A stretch of DNA of 37,892 nucleotides from Campylobacterales bacterium (GTDB lineage: Bacteria > Campylobacterota > Campylobacteria > Campylobacterales > JALSKU01), in contig JAMOOV010000127.1 of assembly GCA_027065125.1 (NCBI GenBank), forward strand, positions 1 to 37,892, in the 5' to 3' direction. The translations under genes were made by a program, and so were the position numbers. Positions 1 through 9,611 of the stretch are shown here, piece by piece (position 1 is the stretch's first letter; every line of letters starts with the position of its first letter). The notes under the pieces were generated by a model. That model saw nothing but the letters and a program-made list of their open reading frames with translations. It did no database searches and was not told the DNA's origin.

Positions 1-1
1 A

Positions 2-541
2 CAAAAACCAGACCTCATCATTAGTGGCATAAACAAAGGCTCAAATATGGGAGAAGATATCACATATAGTGGAACTGCCAGTGCGGCTATGGAGGCTGTT
101 TTACAAGGTATACCTTCATTTTCTATATCTCAAGTTTACAACAAAACACCAAGCAACATAATAAATCACGGATACTCACTTGCCTGTAAAACCGCCAAAG
201 ATATCGCCCAAAAACTACTCTCAAAAGAGATAGTCTTAAAGAAAAGAAATTTTTTAAATATCAATATCCCTCCTGTAAAAGAGAAGTTTTCAAAGGGATA
301 CAAGATCACTGAAGCTGGCATAAGACTATATGGCAATGATGCTCATATCCACAAAAATCCAAGAGGAGAAACATACTATTGGATAGGTGTTCACCCTCTT
401 CAATGGGATAAAAGAGGAGATAAATATATGTGTGATCTTGAAGCTATAGAGAAAAATTATATCTCCATAACTCCAATTCAATTAAATTTAACCTCATATA
501 AAGAAATAGAAAACTTAAAAAAGCTTGAAAATGAGATTTGA
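2..541 (+). CDS. surE: 5'/3'-nucleotidase SurE, C-terminal part (5' end outside window)
   Basis: The reading frame is already open at base 2, upstream of the ATG used in the ORF track, and reads [20 protein letters not shown], the conserved SurE nucleotide/metal-site region. The gene is therefore cut by the window edge; about 179 residues are visible, against roughly 250-260 for the family. SurE is a cytoplasmic, divalent-metal-dependent phosphatase acting on nucleoside 5'- and 3'-monophosphates. The visible part carries the [10 protein letters not shown] helix that follows the active site and the C-terminal domain ending in an [15 protein letters not shown]-like tail. Its last 11 bases overlap tcdA, so the two are probably co-transcribed; C. 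jejuni also has surE directly before a ThiF/MoeB-type gene (recalled). Confidence 0.95.
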   Translation, partial: QKPDLIISGINKGSNMGEDITYSGTASAAMEAVLQGIPSFSISQVYNKTPSNIINHGYSLACKTAKDIAQKLLSKEIVLKKRNFLNINIPPVKEKFSKGYKITEAGIRLYGNDAHIHKNPRGETYYWIGVHPLQWDKRGDKYMCDLEAIEKNYISITPIQLNLTSYKEIENLKKLENEI

Positions 542-1169
542 TAGAATTAAACCACTCTTTAAAGAGAATTTCTCAAAGATACAAGCTACCAAAATACTCA
601 TCATTGGTGTTGGAGGAGTTGGAGGTTTTTGTCTTGATTGTTTATATAAAAGCGGAGTTAGAGATATAACAATCATTGACTATGATACATTTGAAGAAAG
701 CAATCAAAACAGACAAATTGGAAGCGATAATTTGGGAGAAAAGAAAGTTTTAGCATTATCAAATATATATAAAAATATATCCTTTATAGATACCAAAATC
801 ACTCCTAAATGGGTAGAAAAGTTTGATTTTAATTCATATGATTTAATCATAGATGCTATAGATGATATGCCCTCCAAAGTTGCTTTGTCTCATAAAACTT
901 ACAAAAAACTTATAAGCTCTTGTGGAGCTGCAAAGAGAGTAGATCCTACAAAAATAGAGATAAATTCCATTTGGAAAACTACAAATGATCCTTTTGCCAA
1001 AAAGTTTAGATATCAGTTAAAAAAAAGCGGTTTTGATAAAGATTTTGATGTTGTTTTTTCAACAGAAACACCTTTTTGCATTAACGAACTTGGAAGTTTT
1101 GTGGGAGTAACCGGAGCTATGGGATTAACTTTATGTTCACTTGCTTTGAGAAAACTCACTATTTTTTAA
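531..1169 (+). CDS. tcdA: tRNA threonylcarbamoyladenosine dehydratase, TcdA/ThiF family E1-like
   Basis: This is an E1-like adenylyltransferase of the ThiF/MoeB/HesA superfamily with the nucleotide-binding signature [10 protein letters not shown] near residue 25 and the [13 protein letters not shown] segment, whose Asp and Arg bind ATP. The C-terminal part ([16 protein letters not shown] and [11 protein letters not shown]) matches the TcdA (CsdL/YgdL) branch, which cyclises t6A37 of tRNAs to ct6A using ATP. At 212 residues it is shorter than the E. coli protein (about 268). The ORF track starts at TTG 525; ATG 531 gives the usual MRFDR start. The 3' end overlaps the convergent gene on the other strand by 33 bases. 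Assignment to TcdA rather than another ThiF-family member is likely but not certain. Confidence 0.82.
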   Translation: MRFDRIKPLFKENFSKIQATKILIIGVGGVGGFCLDCLYKSGVRDITIIDYDTFEESNQNRQIGSDNLGEKKVLALSNIYKNISFIDTKITPKWVEKFDFNSYDLIIDAIDDMPSKVALSHKTYKKLISSCGAAKRVDPTKIEINSIWKTTNDPFAKKFRYQLKKSGFDKDFDVVFSTETPFCINELGSFVGVTGAMGLTLCSLALRKLTIF

Positions 1170-1589
1170 TTTGATAATTTTATTTATATCTTTTCTATAA
1201 ATATAGCTATACACTCTTCCTTTATATAACAAATCACCATGAAATTTAATTTTTCCAAGTTGAAATGATAAATTATTGACTCTAAAAATGGATTCGGCTA
1301 TTTTATTTCCTATGGGTTTATATAGCATTGATACTGACAACAAAATTAAAAAAATATAAAAAAATATAAAAATTTTCACACGATTTTTTTGAGTTATTAA
1401 GTATCCAAGCAAAGAAGAAAATAGTATCATTGCAATATAATTTTGCTGATCTACAAATAAAATATTATAATACTCTTTTATGTGATACAAGTCTATATAG
1501 TTTATTTTGATACCAATAAAAAACAGAAAATCAAGAAGTAGATACAAAATCAAGCCCAGGAAGAAAGAGCTAAATAATTTGCCTATCAT
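1137..1589 (-). CDS. Small membrane protein of unknown function
   Basis: I do not recognise this 150-residue protein. It shows three hydrophobic stretches, roughly residues 5-28, 48-68 and 72-92, followed by a polar, lysine-rich C-terminal half with a short beta-like segment (KIKFHGDLLYKGRVYSYIY). It begins in an ATGA overlap with the YrdC-family gene and has a strong Shine-Dalgarno sequence (AGGAGG) just upstream, so it is the last gene of the long minus-strand unit. Its 3' end overlaps the convergent tcdA by 33 bases. The overlap, the RBS and the clear membrane topology support a real gene; the function is open. Confidence 0.75.
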   Translation of the reverse strand: MIGKLFSSFFLGLILYLLLDFLFFIGIKINYIDLYHIKEYYNILFVDQQNYIAMILFSSLLGYLITQKNRVKIFIFFYIFLILLSVSMLYKPIGNKIAESIFRVNNLSFQLGKIKFHGDLLYKGRVYSYIYRKDINKIIKLKNSEFSQSK

Positions 1590-2035
1590 CTTATCCTCCT
1601 TATTTTACTATTGCTTATGACAAAAAGAGATGATGATTTTTTCTCTTTAAAGCCATTTGGAGTATAAAGGATTATATCAACTTTATCTTTAATATAATTA
1701 AAATCAAACTTTTCTCCGCTTTTGTTTGCGGAAGTAGAGTATTGCCAACCAAATCTTTTTAGAAAATTTTCAAAATGTATGCTTTTTACCACTCTTATGG
1801 CTTGATTATTGGGATATATAAAAGTCGTTTTTTGTTTCCTTCTAACTATCTTTTTATATTTACACGGAACTCTAGAAATATTTTTTAACTCTTTAAATGT
1901 AGATACATTTTTCAAAAAAAGTTTATTTTTATCTCTATTTTTGATATTTAAAAGTCTCTTTTTATCTTTGGATAAAAGCCCTACTGTCGTATCTGTTTGT
2001 ATGAGAAAAACTTGGCAAGAGAGTTTCTCTCTCAC
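1586..2035 (-). CDS. Short Sua5/YciO/YrdC-family protein (TsaC-like)
   Basis: The family motifs are visible: [11 protein letters not shown] near residue 12 corresponds to the TDTVYGL start, IKNRDKNK to the KxRxxxK substrate/ATP region, and [10 protein letters not shown] to the STSANxSG signature. Family members such as TsaC make threonylcarbamoyl-AMP from Thr, bicarbonate and ATP for tRNA t6A. At 149 residues this is shorter than typical TsaC (about 185-200), the central part being compact, so it may be a divergent paralogue rather than the cell's main t6A enzyme. The apparent start is GTG, in a GTGA overlap with the carB stop. It sits beside tcdA, whose product modifies t6A further, which hints at a shared pathway (inference). 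Confidence 0.75.
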   Translation of the reverse strand: MREKLSCQVFLIQTDTTVGLLSKDKKRLLNIKNRDKNKLFLKNVSTFKELKNISRVPCKYKKIVRRKQKTTFIYPNNQAIRVVKSIHFENFLKRFGWQYSTSANKSGEKFDFNYIKDKVDIILYTPNGFKEKKSSSLFVISNSKIRRIR

Positions 2036-5000
2036 CTTAAATAATCCTGTAAAGCCTTAGGTATAAAAACTCTGTTGCTATTTTGTATCTCTTTTATAGA
2101 TTGTAAAGCTATTGTTGCAGCCGCTATTGTTGTAAAGTATGGAATGTTTAGTTTTATAACTGTTCTTCTTATCTCTTTTGCATCATTCTTGCTTGATTTG
2201 TTATCACTTGTATTAATCACTAAAGAAATTTTATTATTTTTCATACTATCTTGAATATTTGGTCTTCCCTCGCTAATCTTATATACAAATTTAGCTTCGA
2301 CACCTGCTTCTTCCAAGGCTTTGTGAGTTCCTCCGGTAGCTACTATATCAAAGCCTAAAGCTTTAAAACCCTTACCAAGCTTGCCGGCAAACTCTTTGTC
2401 TATATCACTCAAAGACAAAAAGAGTGTTCCGGTTTTTGGCAGTATATTACCTGAAGAAAATTGTCCTTTTGCAAAAGATACAGCAAAACTATCGCTTATA
2501 CCCATAACTTCACCGGTTGATTTCATCTCCGGTCCCAATATCAAATCTGCTCCGGTTAGTTTATTGAATGGGAAAACCGCCTCTTTTACACTAATATGAT
2601 TTTTGATGCGAGGTTTATATATACCATTTTCTTTATACACTATAGAATTTTTATCATAAAATTTAAGAGCTTCTACCAAATCGCCCTCAAACATAACTTT
2701 TGTAGCAACTTTAGCCAAGGGTATGCCTGTAGCCTTGCTGACAAAAGGTACAGTTCTACTTGCTCTTGGATTTACCTCTATAATATACACTTCATCTCTA
2801 TATACTGCAAATTGTATATTTAAAAGTCCTATAACTCCCATATTTAAAGCTATCTTTTTGGTTTGATTTTCTACTTCTTTCAATATTTTTTCGCTAAGTG
2901 AAACGGCAGGCAAAGAGCAAGAACTATCTCCACTATGAACTCCTGCCTCTTCGATATGTTGCATTATCGCTCCAAGATAGACAGATATACCATCGCTTAT
3001 AGCATCTACATCTATCTCAATAGCTCTATCAAGAAATTTATCTATCAAGACAGGAGAATCATTGCTAACACTAACCGCCTCATTCATATACTCATTTAAC
3101 TCATCTTCGCTATAAACTATCCTCATAGCTCTTCCACCAAGCACATAACTTGGTCTAACTAATACCGGATAACCTATCTCTTGAGCTTCTCGCAAAGCAT
3201 CTTCTTTTGTAGTGGCAGTTGCATTTTTAGGCTGTTTTAAACCATTTTCTTCCGCAAAATCGGAAAATTTTTCTCTATCTTCAGCAATATCAATAACCTT
3301 AGCTGATGTCCCTATAATTTTTGCTCCGACAGATGTTAATTTTTTAGCAAGTTTTAAAGGTGTTTGACCTCCAAAATGCACTATAACTCCATCAGGATTT
3401 TCTCTATCTATTACAGATATTACTCTTTCAAAATCAATAGGCTCAAAATACAATATATCACTCGTATCATAATCGGTAGAAACTGTTTCCGGATTGCAAT
3501 TGTACATAATAGTTTCCACACCCATATCATTAAGTGCATAAGCCGCATGAACACAACAGTAGTCAAACTCTATACCTTGACCTATCCTGTTGGGACCGCC
3601 TCCTAAGATTAAGACTTTTTTCTTATCTGTCCTATAAAGCAAATCTTTGGTGTATTGGGTTATTGGAGTAGTTGAGTATAGATATGGAGTTAAAGCTTTA
3701 AATTCAGCTGCACAAGTATCTACTTCATTATAAATTAAATTAATGCCAAGCTTAACTCTGGCATTTCTAACATCATTTTCGCTGATACCTATATTATCTT
3801 TTTTATTTATAAGTTTTGCTATCATTTTATCACTAAAACCATCACTTTTAGCTTTTCTTAATAGTTCGGCATTATTCAATATATCCATGTCTATCTTTTG
3901 CTCAAAAGATACTATCTCATCTATCTGATATAAAAACCATCTATCTATCTTTGAGAGATTAAAGACATCATCTACACTAAAACCTTCTCTAAAGGCTTGA
4001 GCTATATAAAGTATCCTATCTTCATTGGCTCTTCTTATCTCTTTTTCTATCTTGTCTTTTGTCAAACCGGAAAGATATTCAAATCCGCAAAGTCCGGTTT
4101 CAAGCGAGCATAAAGCTTTTTGAATAGACTCTTTAAAAGTAACTCCTATTGCCATAGCTTCACCGACACTCTTCATCGAAGTCCCAAGAGTTGAGTTTGC
4201 TTGAGGAAATTTTTCAAAAGTAAACCTCGGCATCTTGGTAACGATATAGTCAATAGTCGGCTCAAAGCTGGCAGTTGATCCTATAATATCATTTTTTATC
4301 TCATCAAGAGTATAGCCAACAGCCAAATATGTAGCCACTTTAGCAATAGGATAACCTGTAGCTTTAGAGGCAAGAGCGGAGCTTCTGCTAACTCTTGGAT
4401 TCATTTCGATGACAGTCATTCTTCCGTTTTTGGGATTGACGGCAAATTGCACATTACTTCCACCGGTATCCACACCTATCTCTCTAAGTATTGCAAAAGA
4501 AGCATCTCTCATCGCTTGATACTCTTTATCGGTCAATGTCAAAGCCGGAGCTACTGTTATACTATCTCCGGTATGAACACCCATAGGGTCAAAATTTTCG
4601 ATAGAGCAAACTATGATACAGTTATCGTTTCTATCTCTTATAACTTCCATCTCGTACTCTTTCCAACCAAGTAACGATTCTTCTATGAGTATCTCACTTA
4701 TAGGACTCTCTTCGAGACCATTTTGTGCCAAAGCTTTATATTCATCTATATTGTATGCTACACCACTTCCTCCGCCGGCAAGTGTGTAGCTTGCTCTTAT
4801 GATAAGAGGAAAACCTATCTCCTCTGCAGCTTTTATAGCTTCTTCCATATTGTAAGCATATTTACTTTTAGGCAAATCCATACCGATTTTTATCATCGCC
4901 TCTTTAAAGGCTTGTCTGTCTTCACCTTTTCTAATCGCTTCCGGATTTGCTCCAAGAAACTTAACACCTTCAAGCATACCCTTTTCGTACATACTCATTG

Positions 5001-5295
5001 CAACATTTAAAGCAGTTTGTCCGCCCATTGTAGGTAAAATTGCATCTATATTTTCTTTTTTTATAATTTTTGAAATAATCTCTTCATTGATGGGTTCTAT
5101 ATAAGTTTTATCGGCAAACTCGGGATCAGTCATGATAGTAGCCGGATTTGAATTGATAAGCACAACTCTATAACCAAGCTCTTTTAAAGTTTTAGTAGCT
5201 TGTGTTCCACTGTAATCAAACTCACAAGATTGACCTATGATGATAGGACCAGAACCTATCAAAAGTATAGTTTTTATATCTTCTCTTTTTGGCAA
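2032..5295 (-). CDS. carB: Carbamoyl-phosphate synthase large subunit
   Basis: CarB makes carbamoyl phosphate from bicarbonate, ammonia delivered by CarA, and two ATP, feeding arginine and pyrimidine synthesis. The 1087 residues match the full family length. The protein shows the internal duplication: an N-terminal half beginning [20 protein letters not shown] and a C-terminal half beginning [19 protein letters not shown], each with an ATP-grasp domain ([14 protein letters not shown] and [14 protein letters not shown]). A C-terminal MGS-like allosteric domain ([14 protein letters not shown]) follows. The only sensible start is TTG at 5295, with AAAAGGA 6-12 bases before it. It lies 11 bases after mreC and overlaps the next gene by 4 bases. 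carA is not in the window. Confidence 0.98.
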   Translation of the reverse strand: MPKREDIKTILLIGSGPIIIGQSCEFDYSGTQATKTLKELGYRVVLINSNPATIMTDPEFADKTYIEPINEEIISKIIKKENIDAILPTMGGQTALNVAMSMYEKGMLEGVKFLGANPEAIRKGEDRQAFKEAMIKIGMDLPKSKYAYNMEEAIKAAEEIGFPLIIRASYTLAGGGSGVAYNIDEYKALAQNGLEESPISEILIEESLLGWKEYEMEVIRDRNDNCIIVCSIENFDPMGVHTGDSITVAPALTLTDKEYQAMRDASFAILREIGVDTGGSNVQFAVNPKNGRMTVIEMNPRVSRSSALASKATGYPIAKVATYLAVGYTLDEIKNDIIGSTASFEPTIDYIVTKMPRFTFEKFPQANSTLGTSMKSVGEAMAIGVTFKESIQKALCSLETGLCGFEYLSGLTKDKIEKEIRRANEDRILYIAQAFREGFSVDDVFNLSKIDRWFLYQIDEIVSFEQKIDMDILNNAELLRKAKSDGFSDKMIAKLINKKDNIGISENDVRNARVKLGINLIYNEVDTCAAEFKALTPYLYSTTPITQYTKDLLYRTDKKKVLILGGGPNRIGQGIEFDYCCVHAAYALNDMGVETIMYNCNPETVSTDYDTSDILYFEPIDFERVISVIDRENPDGVIVHFGGQTPLKLAKKLTSVGAKIIGTSAKVIDIAEDREKFSDFAEENGLKQPKNATATTKEDALREAQEIGYPVLVRPSYVLGGRAMRIVYSEDELNEYMNEAVSVSNDSPVLIDKFLDRAIEIDVDAISDGISVYLGAIMQHIEEAGVHSGDSSCSLPAVSLSEKILKEVENQTKKIALNMGVIGLLNIQFAVYRDEVYIIEVNPRASRTVPFVSKATGIPLAKVATKVMFEGDLVEALKFYDKNSIVYKENGIYKPRIKNHISVKEAVFPFNKLTGADLILGPEMKSTGEVMGISDSFAVSFAKGQFSSGNILPKTGTLFLSLSDIDKEFAGKLGKGFKALGFDIVATGGTHKALEEAGVEAKFVYKISEGRPNIQDSMKNNKISLVINTSDNKSSKNDAKEIRRTVIKLNIPYFTTIAAATIALQSIKEIQNSNRVFIPKALQDYLR

Positions 5296-5306
5296 TTTTT
5301 ATCCTT

Positions 5307-6056
5307 TTATGGTTGTATAACTATATGAAAAAAACCTGGTACGGCAACTTTGGCATATGGCTCCACTACTGCACTGGTATATGACTCTTCTTTTAACACT
5401 TGGGTAACTTTTCCGACTTTAATACCTTCAAAAAATATATTATCAAGACCGCTTGTATAGACTTCATCGCCTATATTAACTTTCATCCACGATGGAATAT
5501 ATCTTATAATCATCTCTTCCTTATCTCCAAAAATTATTCCGGGTAATTTCTTTTCTCCTATATATACAGAAAATATGCACTTCTCATCCCCTTGCAATAA
5601 TCCCATGGCTTTTTGATCTTTGTTTATAACTATGCCGGCACTATATCCTCTATACAAAAGACCAAAAATTTTATCTTTCTTTAAACCTTTAAAATCAAGC
5701 CAAACTCTATTATAATTAGCTAAATCAACATAAGATATAGCTCTTGTTACATTCATATCCGGAGTATAAATTTCACTCTTATCTTTCAATAAACTATTTA
5801 ATTTTCCAGCAAATGCAGACGAAAGTAGTGCTATTTTTTCTAAAGAGTTTACCTCTTTTTTTAATTTCACTATACTCTCTTCTTGCTGTATATATTTATC
5901 CTTAAAATCTTCTAAATTTTTTAAAACATTTACATAATATGTTTTGATACCTAAAGTTATATCAAAAATCGGATTTTTAATAAAACCATTAAAATTATAT
6001 TTTATAAGCAATAATACTATTACTATAAAAAGAATAAAATATTTATATTTAATCAT
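5307..6056 (-). CDS. mreC: Rod-shape-determining protein MreC
   Basis: MreC is an inner-membrane protein of the elongasome that links MreB to the periplasmic cell-wall synthesis machinery. The sequence has a short cytoplasmic start, one transmembrane helix (about residues 6-22), a coiled-coil region (about 45-85, KDKYIQQEESIVKLKKEV) and a periplasmic beta domain with the typical MreC patterns VWLDFKGL, GLLYRGYSAGIV and VNIGDEVYTSG. At 249 residues it is short compared with E. coli MreC (about 367), as is usual in Campylobacterota. It overlaps mreB by 8 bases, so translation is probably coupled. No mreD or penicillin-binding protein follows; carB comes next. Confidence 0.93.
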   Translation of the reverse strand: MIKYKYFILFIVIVLLLIKYNFNGFIKNPIFDITLGIKTYYVNVLKNLEDFKDKYIQQEESIVKLKKEVNSLEKIALLSSAFAGKLNSLLKDKSEIYTPDMNVTRAISYVDLANYNRVWLDFKGLKKDKIFGLLYRGYSAGIVINKDQKAMGLLQGDEKCIFSVYIGEKKLPGIIFGDKEEMIIRYIPSWMKVNIGDEVYTSGLDNIFFEGIKVGKVTQVLKEESYTSAVVEPYAKVAVPGFFHIVIQP

Positions 6057-7083
6057 TTACAAGTTGTCTTAAAAACTTCATCTCCTCCAAAACTCTTCCT
6101 GTTCCTTTAGCTACTGCCAACAAAGGTTCATCAGCTACATATACGGGAAGTTTAACCAATTCGCTTAAATATTTATCTATACCTCTTATCAAAGCTCCTC
6201 CACCTGTAAGAACTATACCATTTTCAACAATATCTCCTGCCAAATCCGGAGGTGTTACTTCAAGCACATCTTTGAGTGCATCACTTATCTCTTTAATCGG
6301 TTCTTTCATAGCTTCTCTAATATCTTCACTATTTAATTCAACACTCACAAGTAAACCACTTATCTGATCTCGTCCTTTTACCACAAGAGTTAAATTTTCT
6401 TCAAGTTTTATAGCTGTTCCTATAGCAATTTTGATACTCTCGCCAGTTCTATCACCTATCAAAAGATTATATTTCTTCTTAACATAATCAACTATAGCTT
6501 GATCTATTTTATCTCCTGCAACTCTAATAGATTTGCAAATAACCAATCCCCCAAGAGATATAACTCCTATTTCAGTAGTTCCTCCTCCTATATCAACGAC
6601 CAAGTTACCGTGAGGTTTTTTAATCTCAAGATCTGCTCCGATAGCAGCAGCCATAGGCTCTTCTATAAGATAAACTTCTCTAGCTCCCGCACTCATAGCT
6701 GACTCTCTAACAGCTTTTCTCTCTACTTGAGTAAGCCCATAAGGAACACATATAACAATTCTTGGTCTTATAAAACTCTTTCTTTTGTGAGCCTTTTCTA
6801 TAAAGTATCTTATCATCTTTTCGGTCATATCAAAATCAGCTATAACTCCATCTTTCATAGGTCTGATAGCTTGGATATTACCCGGGGTTTTTCCAATCAT
6901 ATCTTTAGCTTCATGTCCTACGGCTAAAATATTATTTCTTCCATGCTTATCTCTCTGAATTGCCACGACAGAAGGCTCATTGATAATAATTCCTTTACCT
7001 CTTAGCAATACAAGTGTATTGGCTGTACCCAAATCTATACTCATATCATTTGAAAAAAATCCTATTATTTGATCTAATATCAT
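6049..7083 (-). CDS. mreB: Rod-shape-determining actin homologue MreB
   Basis: MreB is the bacterial actin that forms membrane-associated filaments steering lateral cell-wall synthesis. At 344 residues it has the normal length. Visible actin-fold motifs are the phosphate-1 loop DLGTANTLV near residue 17, the connect/phosphate-2 region VDIGGGTTEIGVISLGG near 165, and the adenosine motif LTGGGALIRGID near 292. The N-terminal hydrophobic segment (MILDQIIGFF) is a plausible amphipathic membrane anchor. The start is ATG 7083 preceded by GAGGAAATAG. It lies 11 bases after clpX and overlaps mreC. The order clpX-mreB-mreC is shared with C. jejuni (recalled). Confidence 0.98.
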   Translation of the reverse strand: MILDQIIGFFSNDMSIDLGTANTLVLLRGKGIIINEPSVVAIQRDKHGRNNILAVGHEAKDMIGKTPGNIQAIRPMKDGVIADFDMTEKMIRYFIEKAHKRKSFIRPRIVICVPYGLTQVERKAVRESAMSAGAREVYLIEEPMAAAIGADLEIKKPHGNLVVDIGGGTTEIGVISLGGLVICKSIRVAGDKIDQAIVDYVKKKYNLLIGDRTGESIKIAIGTAIKLEENLTLVVKGRDQISGLLVSVELNSEDIREAMKEPIKEISDALKDVLEVTPPDLAGDIVENGIVLTGGGALIRGIDKYLSELVKLPVYVADEPLLAVAKGTGRVLEEMKFLRQLVND

Positions 7084-7094
7084 CTATTTCCTCT

Positions 7095-8315
7095 TTATGC
7101 TATTTTTTTACTATTTTTTATAAATAACGGCTTTGCACCGTTTTCTACAACATCTTTTGTTATCAACACTTCATAACCTTTAAGCTCCGGAAGTTCAAAC
7201 ATTATATCAACCATGATCTCCTCCATGATCGATCTAAGTCCTCTAGCACCCGTTTTTCTCTTGATAGCCATCTTTGCAATCTCCAGCAAAGCATCATCCT
7301 CAAAACTAAGCTTCACATCATCAATGGCAAACAATTTTTTATACTGTTTTACTATCGCATTTTTCGGCTTGGTTAAAATATCAACCATATCTTCCTCGGT
7401 TATCTCATTCAGAGTTGCGATAGAATGAAGTCTTCCTATCAATTCCGGTATTAAACCGTAATTGACCAAATCATCCGGCTCTACAAGTTCTATTAGATTG
7501 TCATCTTCGCTTTTATTTCTCTTTTCTTGATTAAAACCTAAGACATTATTGCCTATTCTTCTTTTTATGATATCTATAAGTCCGTCAAAAGCTCCACCAC
7601 AAACAAAAAGTATATTTGAAGTATCTATCTGCAAAAACTCTTGATTGGGATGTTTTCTACCACCTTTTGGGGATATATTGACGATGCTTCCCTCTATGAT
7701 TTTCAAGAGTGCTTGTTGTACTCCCTCTCCAGAAACATCTCTCGTTATAGATCTGTTTTCACTCATTCTGGCAATCTTATCTATCTCATCGACAAAAACT
7801 ATACCCTGTTCTGCTTTTTTAACATCTCCATCCGCCTCTTGCAATAGTTTTGTTAAAATATTTTCAACATCCTCTCCCACATAACCTGCTTCAGTCAAAC
7901 TTGTAGCATCAGCGATGGCAATAGGAACATCAAGAAACTTTGCCATAGTTTGAGCCATAAGAGTCTTCCCGCTTCCAGTAGGTCCTATAAATAAAATATT
8001 TGATTTTTGAATCTCCGTTTTATCATCTTTAACTAAATCTTTTTTAAATATTCTTTTATAGTGGTTATATATACCGACTGCAAAAATCTTTTTAGCCCTT
8101 GATTGTCCAATCACATAATCATCTAAAACCTTTTTTAACTCTTTAGGGGTAAAGGACATTCCTTCTTCACTATCAATCCTATCGGCAATCTCTTCATCAC
8201 CAAATAAAATCTTATAAGCAGATATCACACAATGTTCGCAAATACGAACCCCATTACCCTCTATTAGTCTATTTTCATCACTCTCTATCGAACCGCAAAA
8301 ACTACATTTTTTCAT
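7095..8315 (-). CDS. clpX: ATP-dependent Clp protease ATP-binding subunit ClpX
   Basis: ClpX is the hexameric AAA+ unfoldase that feeds substrates to ClpP. The sequence shows an N-terminal zinc-binding domain with Cys4, Cys7, Cys26 and Cys29. It also shows Walker A GPTGSGKT, the pore loop GYVGEDV, Walker B VFVDEIDK and the sensor-2/arginine region [14 protein letters not shown] ClpP-docking loop is present as LGFNQ instead of the common IGFGA. The length of 406 residues is typical. The start is ATG 8315 with AGAGGATAAAAAT upstream. It is the fifth gene after bcp in the minus-strand unit, between lpxA and mreB. No clpP is in the window. Confidence 0.98.
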   Translation of the reverse strand: MKKCSFCGSIESDENRLIEGNGVRICEHCVISAYKILFGDEEIADRIDSEEGMSFTPKELKKVLDDYVIGQSRAKKIFAVGIYNHYKRIFKKDLVKDDKTEIQKSNILFIGPTGSGKTLMAQTMAKFLDVPIAIADATSLTEAGYVGEDVENILTKLLQEADGDVKKAEQGIVFVDEIDKIARMSENRSITRDVSGEGVQQALLKIIEGSIVNISPKGGRKHPNQEFLQIDTSNILFVCGGAFDGLIDIIKRRIGNNVLGFNQEKRNKSEDDNLIELVEPDDLVNYGLIPELIGRLHSIATLNEITEEDMVDILTKPKNAIVKQYKKLFAIDDVKLSFEDDALLEIAKMAIKRKTGARGLRSIMEEIMVDIMFELPELKGYEVLITKDVVENGAKPLFIKNSKKIA

Positions 8316-8342
8316 ATATTTTTATCCTCTTTAGGGAAATTT

Positions 8343-9125
8343 TTACAAATGTCTATCAAATGGTATCCCTCTTGTTGTTTGTTTAATAAAGTTACAAAAC
8401 TTTAATACTTTTTCATTTGAACTCTCTCTTAAAACCTCTTCAATACTCTCTTTTATAGGTTTACTTGATTTAAAAACGGCTTTATAGGCTCTTTTTAACT
8501 CATTTATATCATCTCTTTGAAACCTTCTTCTAAGTCCTACAAGATTTAAACCTTTCAATTTGGCACGATTTCCTTCGGCAAGACAAAAGTGAGGAATATC
8601 TTGGCTGACAGCACTTGCTCCACCTATCATAACACTTTCACCTATCTTAACAAATTGATGAATAGGAGTTAAACCTCCCACAACGGTAAAATCCCCTATC
8701 TCTACATGTCCGGCAAGAGTAGCGGAATTTGCCAAAATGACATTGTTACCTATAATGCAATCGTGTGCTATATGACAATATGCCATGATATAATTGTTAT
8801 CTCCGAGAATTGTTTTTTTATCCTGTTTTAATGTGGGAAGATTGATAGTAACATACTCCCTGATGATATTGTTTTTTCCTATGATAAGCTCTCCGCACAC
8901 ACCTTTATATGAAACATCTTGAGGAAAATTGCCTACTACCGCATAAGAGTGTATCTGGGTATTGTCCCCTACCTTGGTATCTCCTCTTACCTGTGCACCT
9001 TGAAAAACTTTTACTCCGTCACCAAGTTTTACATGAGAACCCACAAAAGCAAAATCACCTATCTCCACATCTTTACCGATTATTGCACCATCTTCAATGA
9101 TAGCCGTTTTTGCAATATTGCTCAT
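8343..9125 (-). CDS. lpxA: UDP-N-acetylglucosamine O-acyltransferase LpxA
   Basis: LpxA catalyses the first step of lipid A synthesis, moving a 3-hydroxyacyl chain from ACP to UDP-GlcNAc. The protein is made of hexapeptide repeats forming a left-handed beta helix in the N-terminal ~190 residues, with the catalytic-histidine segment AYCHIAHDCIIGNN and the acyl-ruler region VGGLTPIHQFVKIG. A helical C-terminal domain follows (GLNLVGLRRRFQRDDINELK). The ORF track starts at TTG 9140, but ATG 9125 has GGATAA at good distance and lies one base after the fabZ stop, giving 260 residues, the normal length. Upstream fabZ uses the same class of 3-hydroxyacyl-ACP substrates, a common pairing. Confidence 0.97.
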   Translation of the reverse strand: MSNIAKTAIIEDGAIIGKDVEIGDFAFVGSHVKLGDGVKVFQGAQVRGDTKVGDNTQIHSYAVVGNFPQDVSYKGVCGELIIGKNNIIREYVTINLPTLKQDKKTILGDNNYIMAYCHIAHDCIIGNNVILANSATLAGHVEIGDFTVVGGLTPIHQFVKIGESVMIGGASAVSQDIPHFCLAEGNRAKLKGLNLVGLRRRFQRDDINELKRAYKAVFKSSKPIKESIEEVLRESSNEKVLKFCNFIKQTTRGIPFDRHL

Positions 9126-9126
9126 C

Positions 9127-9576
9127 TTATTTATCCACAATCATAGCTTTTAGTTCCGCTTGTGCGACAACCTTATCGTCAACATATGCCTTACCGTCAA
9201 GTACCCATATAGTACCTTTGTGCTTAATGACATTTAATTTATAAACCAACTTATCTCCCGGTTTTATCGGAGATCTAAACTTAGCTTTATCAATGCTCAT
9301 AAAATAAACCACTTTATCTTGGGTATCCTCTTGGTCATCTTCACTCATACTTTTAAATGCCAATACACCTCCGGCTTGAGCCATACCTTCGATGATCATA
9401 ACTCCGGGATATATAGGATGCTCAGGAAAATGCCCCTGAAATACTTGCTCCCCTATGGTTACATTCTTGTAAGCCTCTATCGACTTTGACGGTTCTATCG
9501 AAACAACTCTATCAACAAGTAAAAATGGAAATCTATGAGGAAGTATCTTTTGAATTTCTACAACATCTAATAACAT
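9127..9576 (-). CDS. fabZ: 3-hydroxyacyl-ACP dehydratase FabZ
   Basis: FabZ dehydrates 3-hydroxyacyl-ACP in fatty-acid elongation and competes with LpxA for the same intermediates. It is a hot-dog-fold enzyme. The motif LPHRFPFLLVDRV opens the domain, and QGHFPEHPIYPGVMIIEGM contains the catalytic His and Glu. The ORF track begins at a TTG seven codons upstream, but ATG 9576 (MLLDVVEIQKILPHR) gives the usual N-terminus and a length of 149 residues, with AAAGG about 10 bases upstream. It is followed by lpxA after a one-base gap. The 35 bases to queH show nothing notable. Confidence 0.97.
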   Translation of the reverse strand: MLLDVVEIQKILPHRFPFLLVDRVVSIEPSKSIEAYKNVTIGEQVFQGHFPEHPIYPGVMIIEGMAQAGGVLAFKSMSEDDQEDTQDKVVYFMSIDKAKFRSPIKPGDKLVYKLNVIKHKGTIWVLDGKAYVDDKVVAQAELKAMIVDK

Positions 9577-9611
9577 TTTTTGCAAACCTTTTATCAAATT
9601 CTAATATTTTA

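Noticed and set aside
8909-9146. Plus-strand ORFs of 63 and 75 codons opposite lpxA
   Set aside because: They are mirror frames of a well-supported lpxA, and their proteins show no recognisable family pattern.
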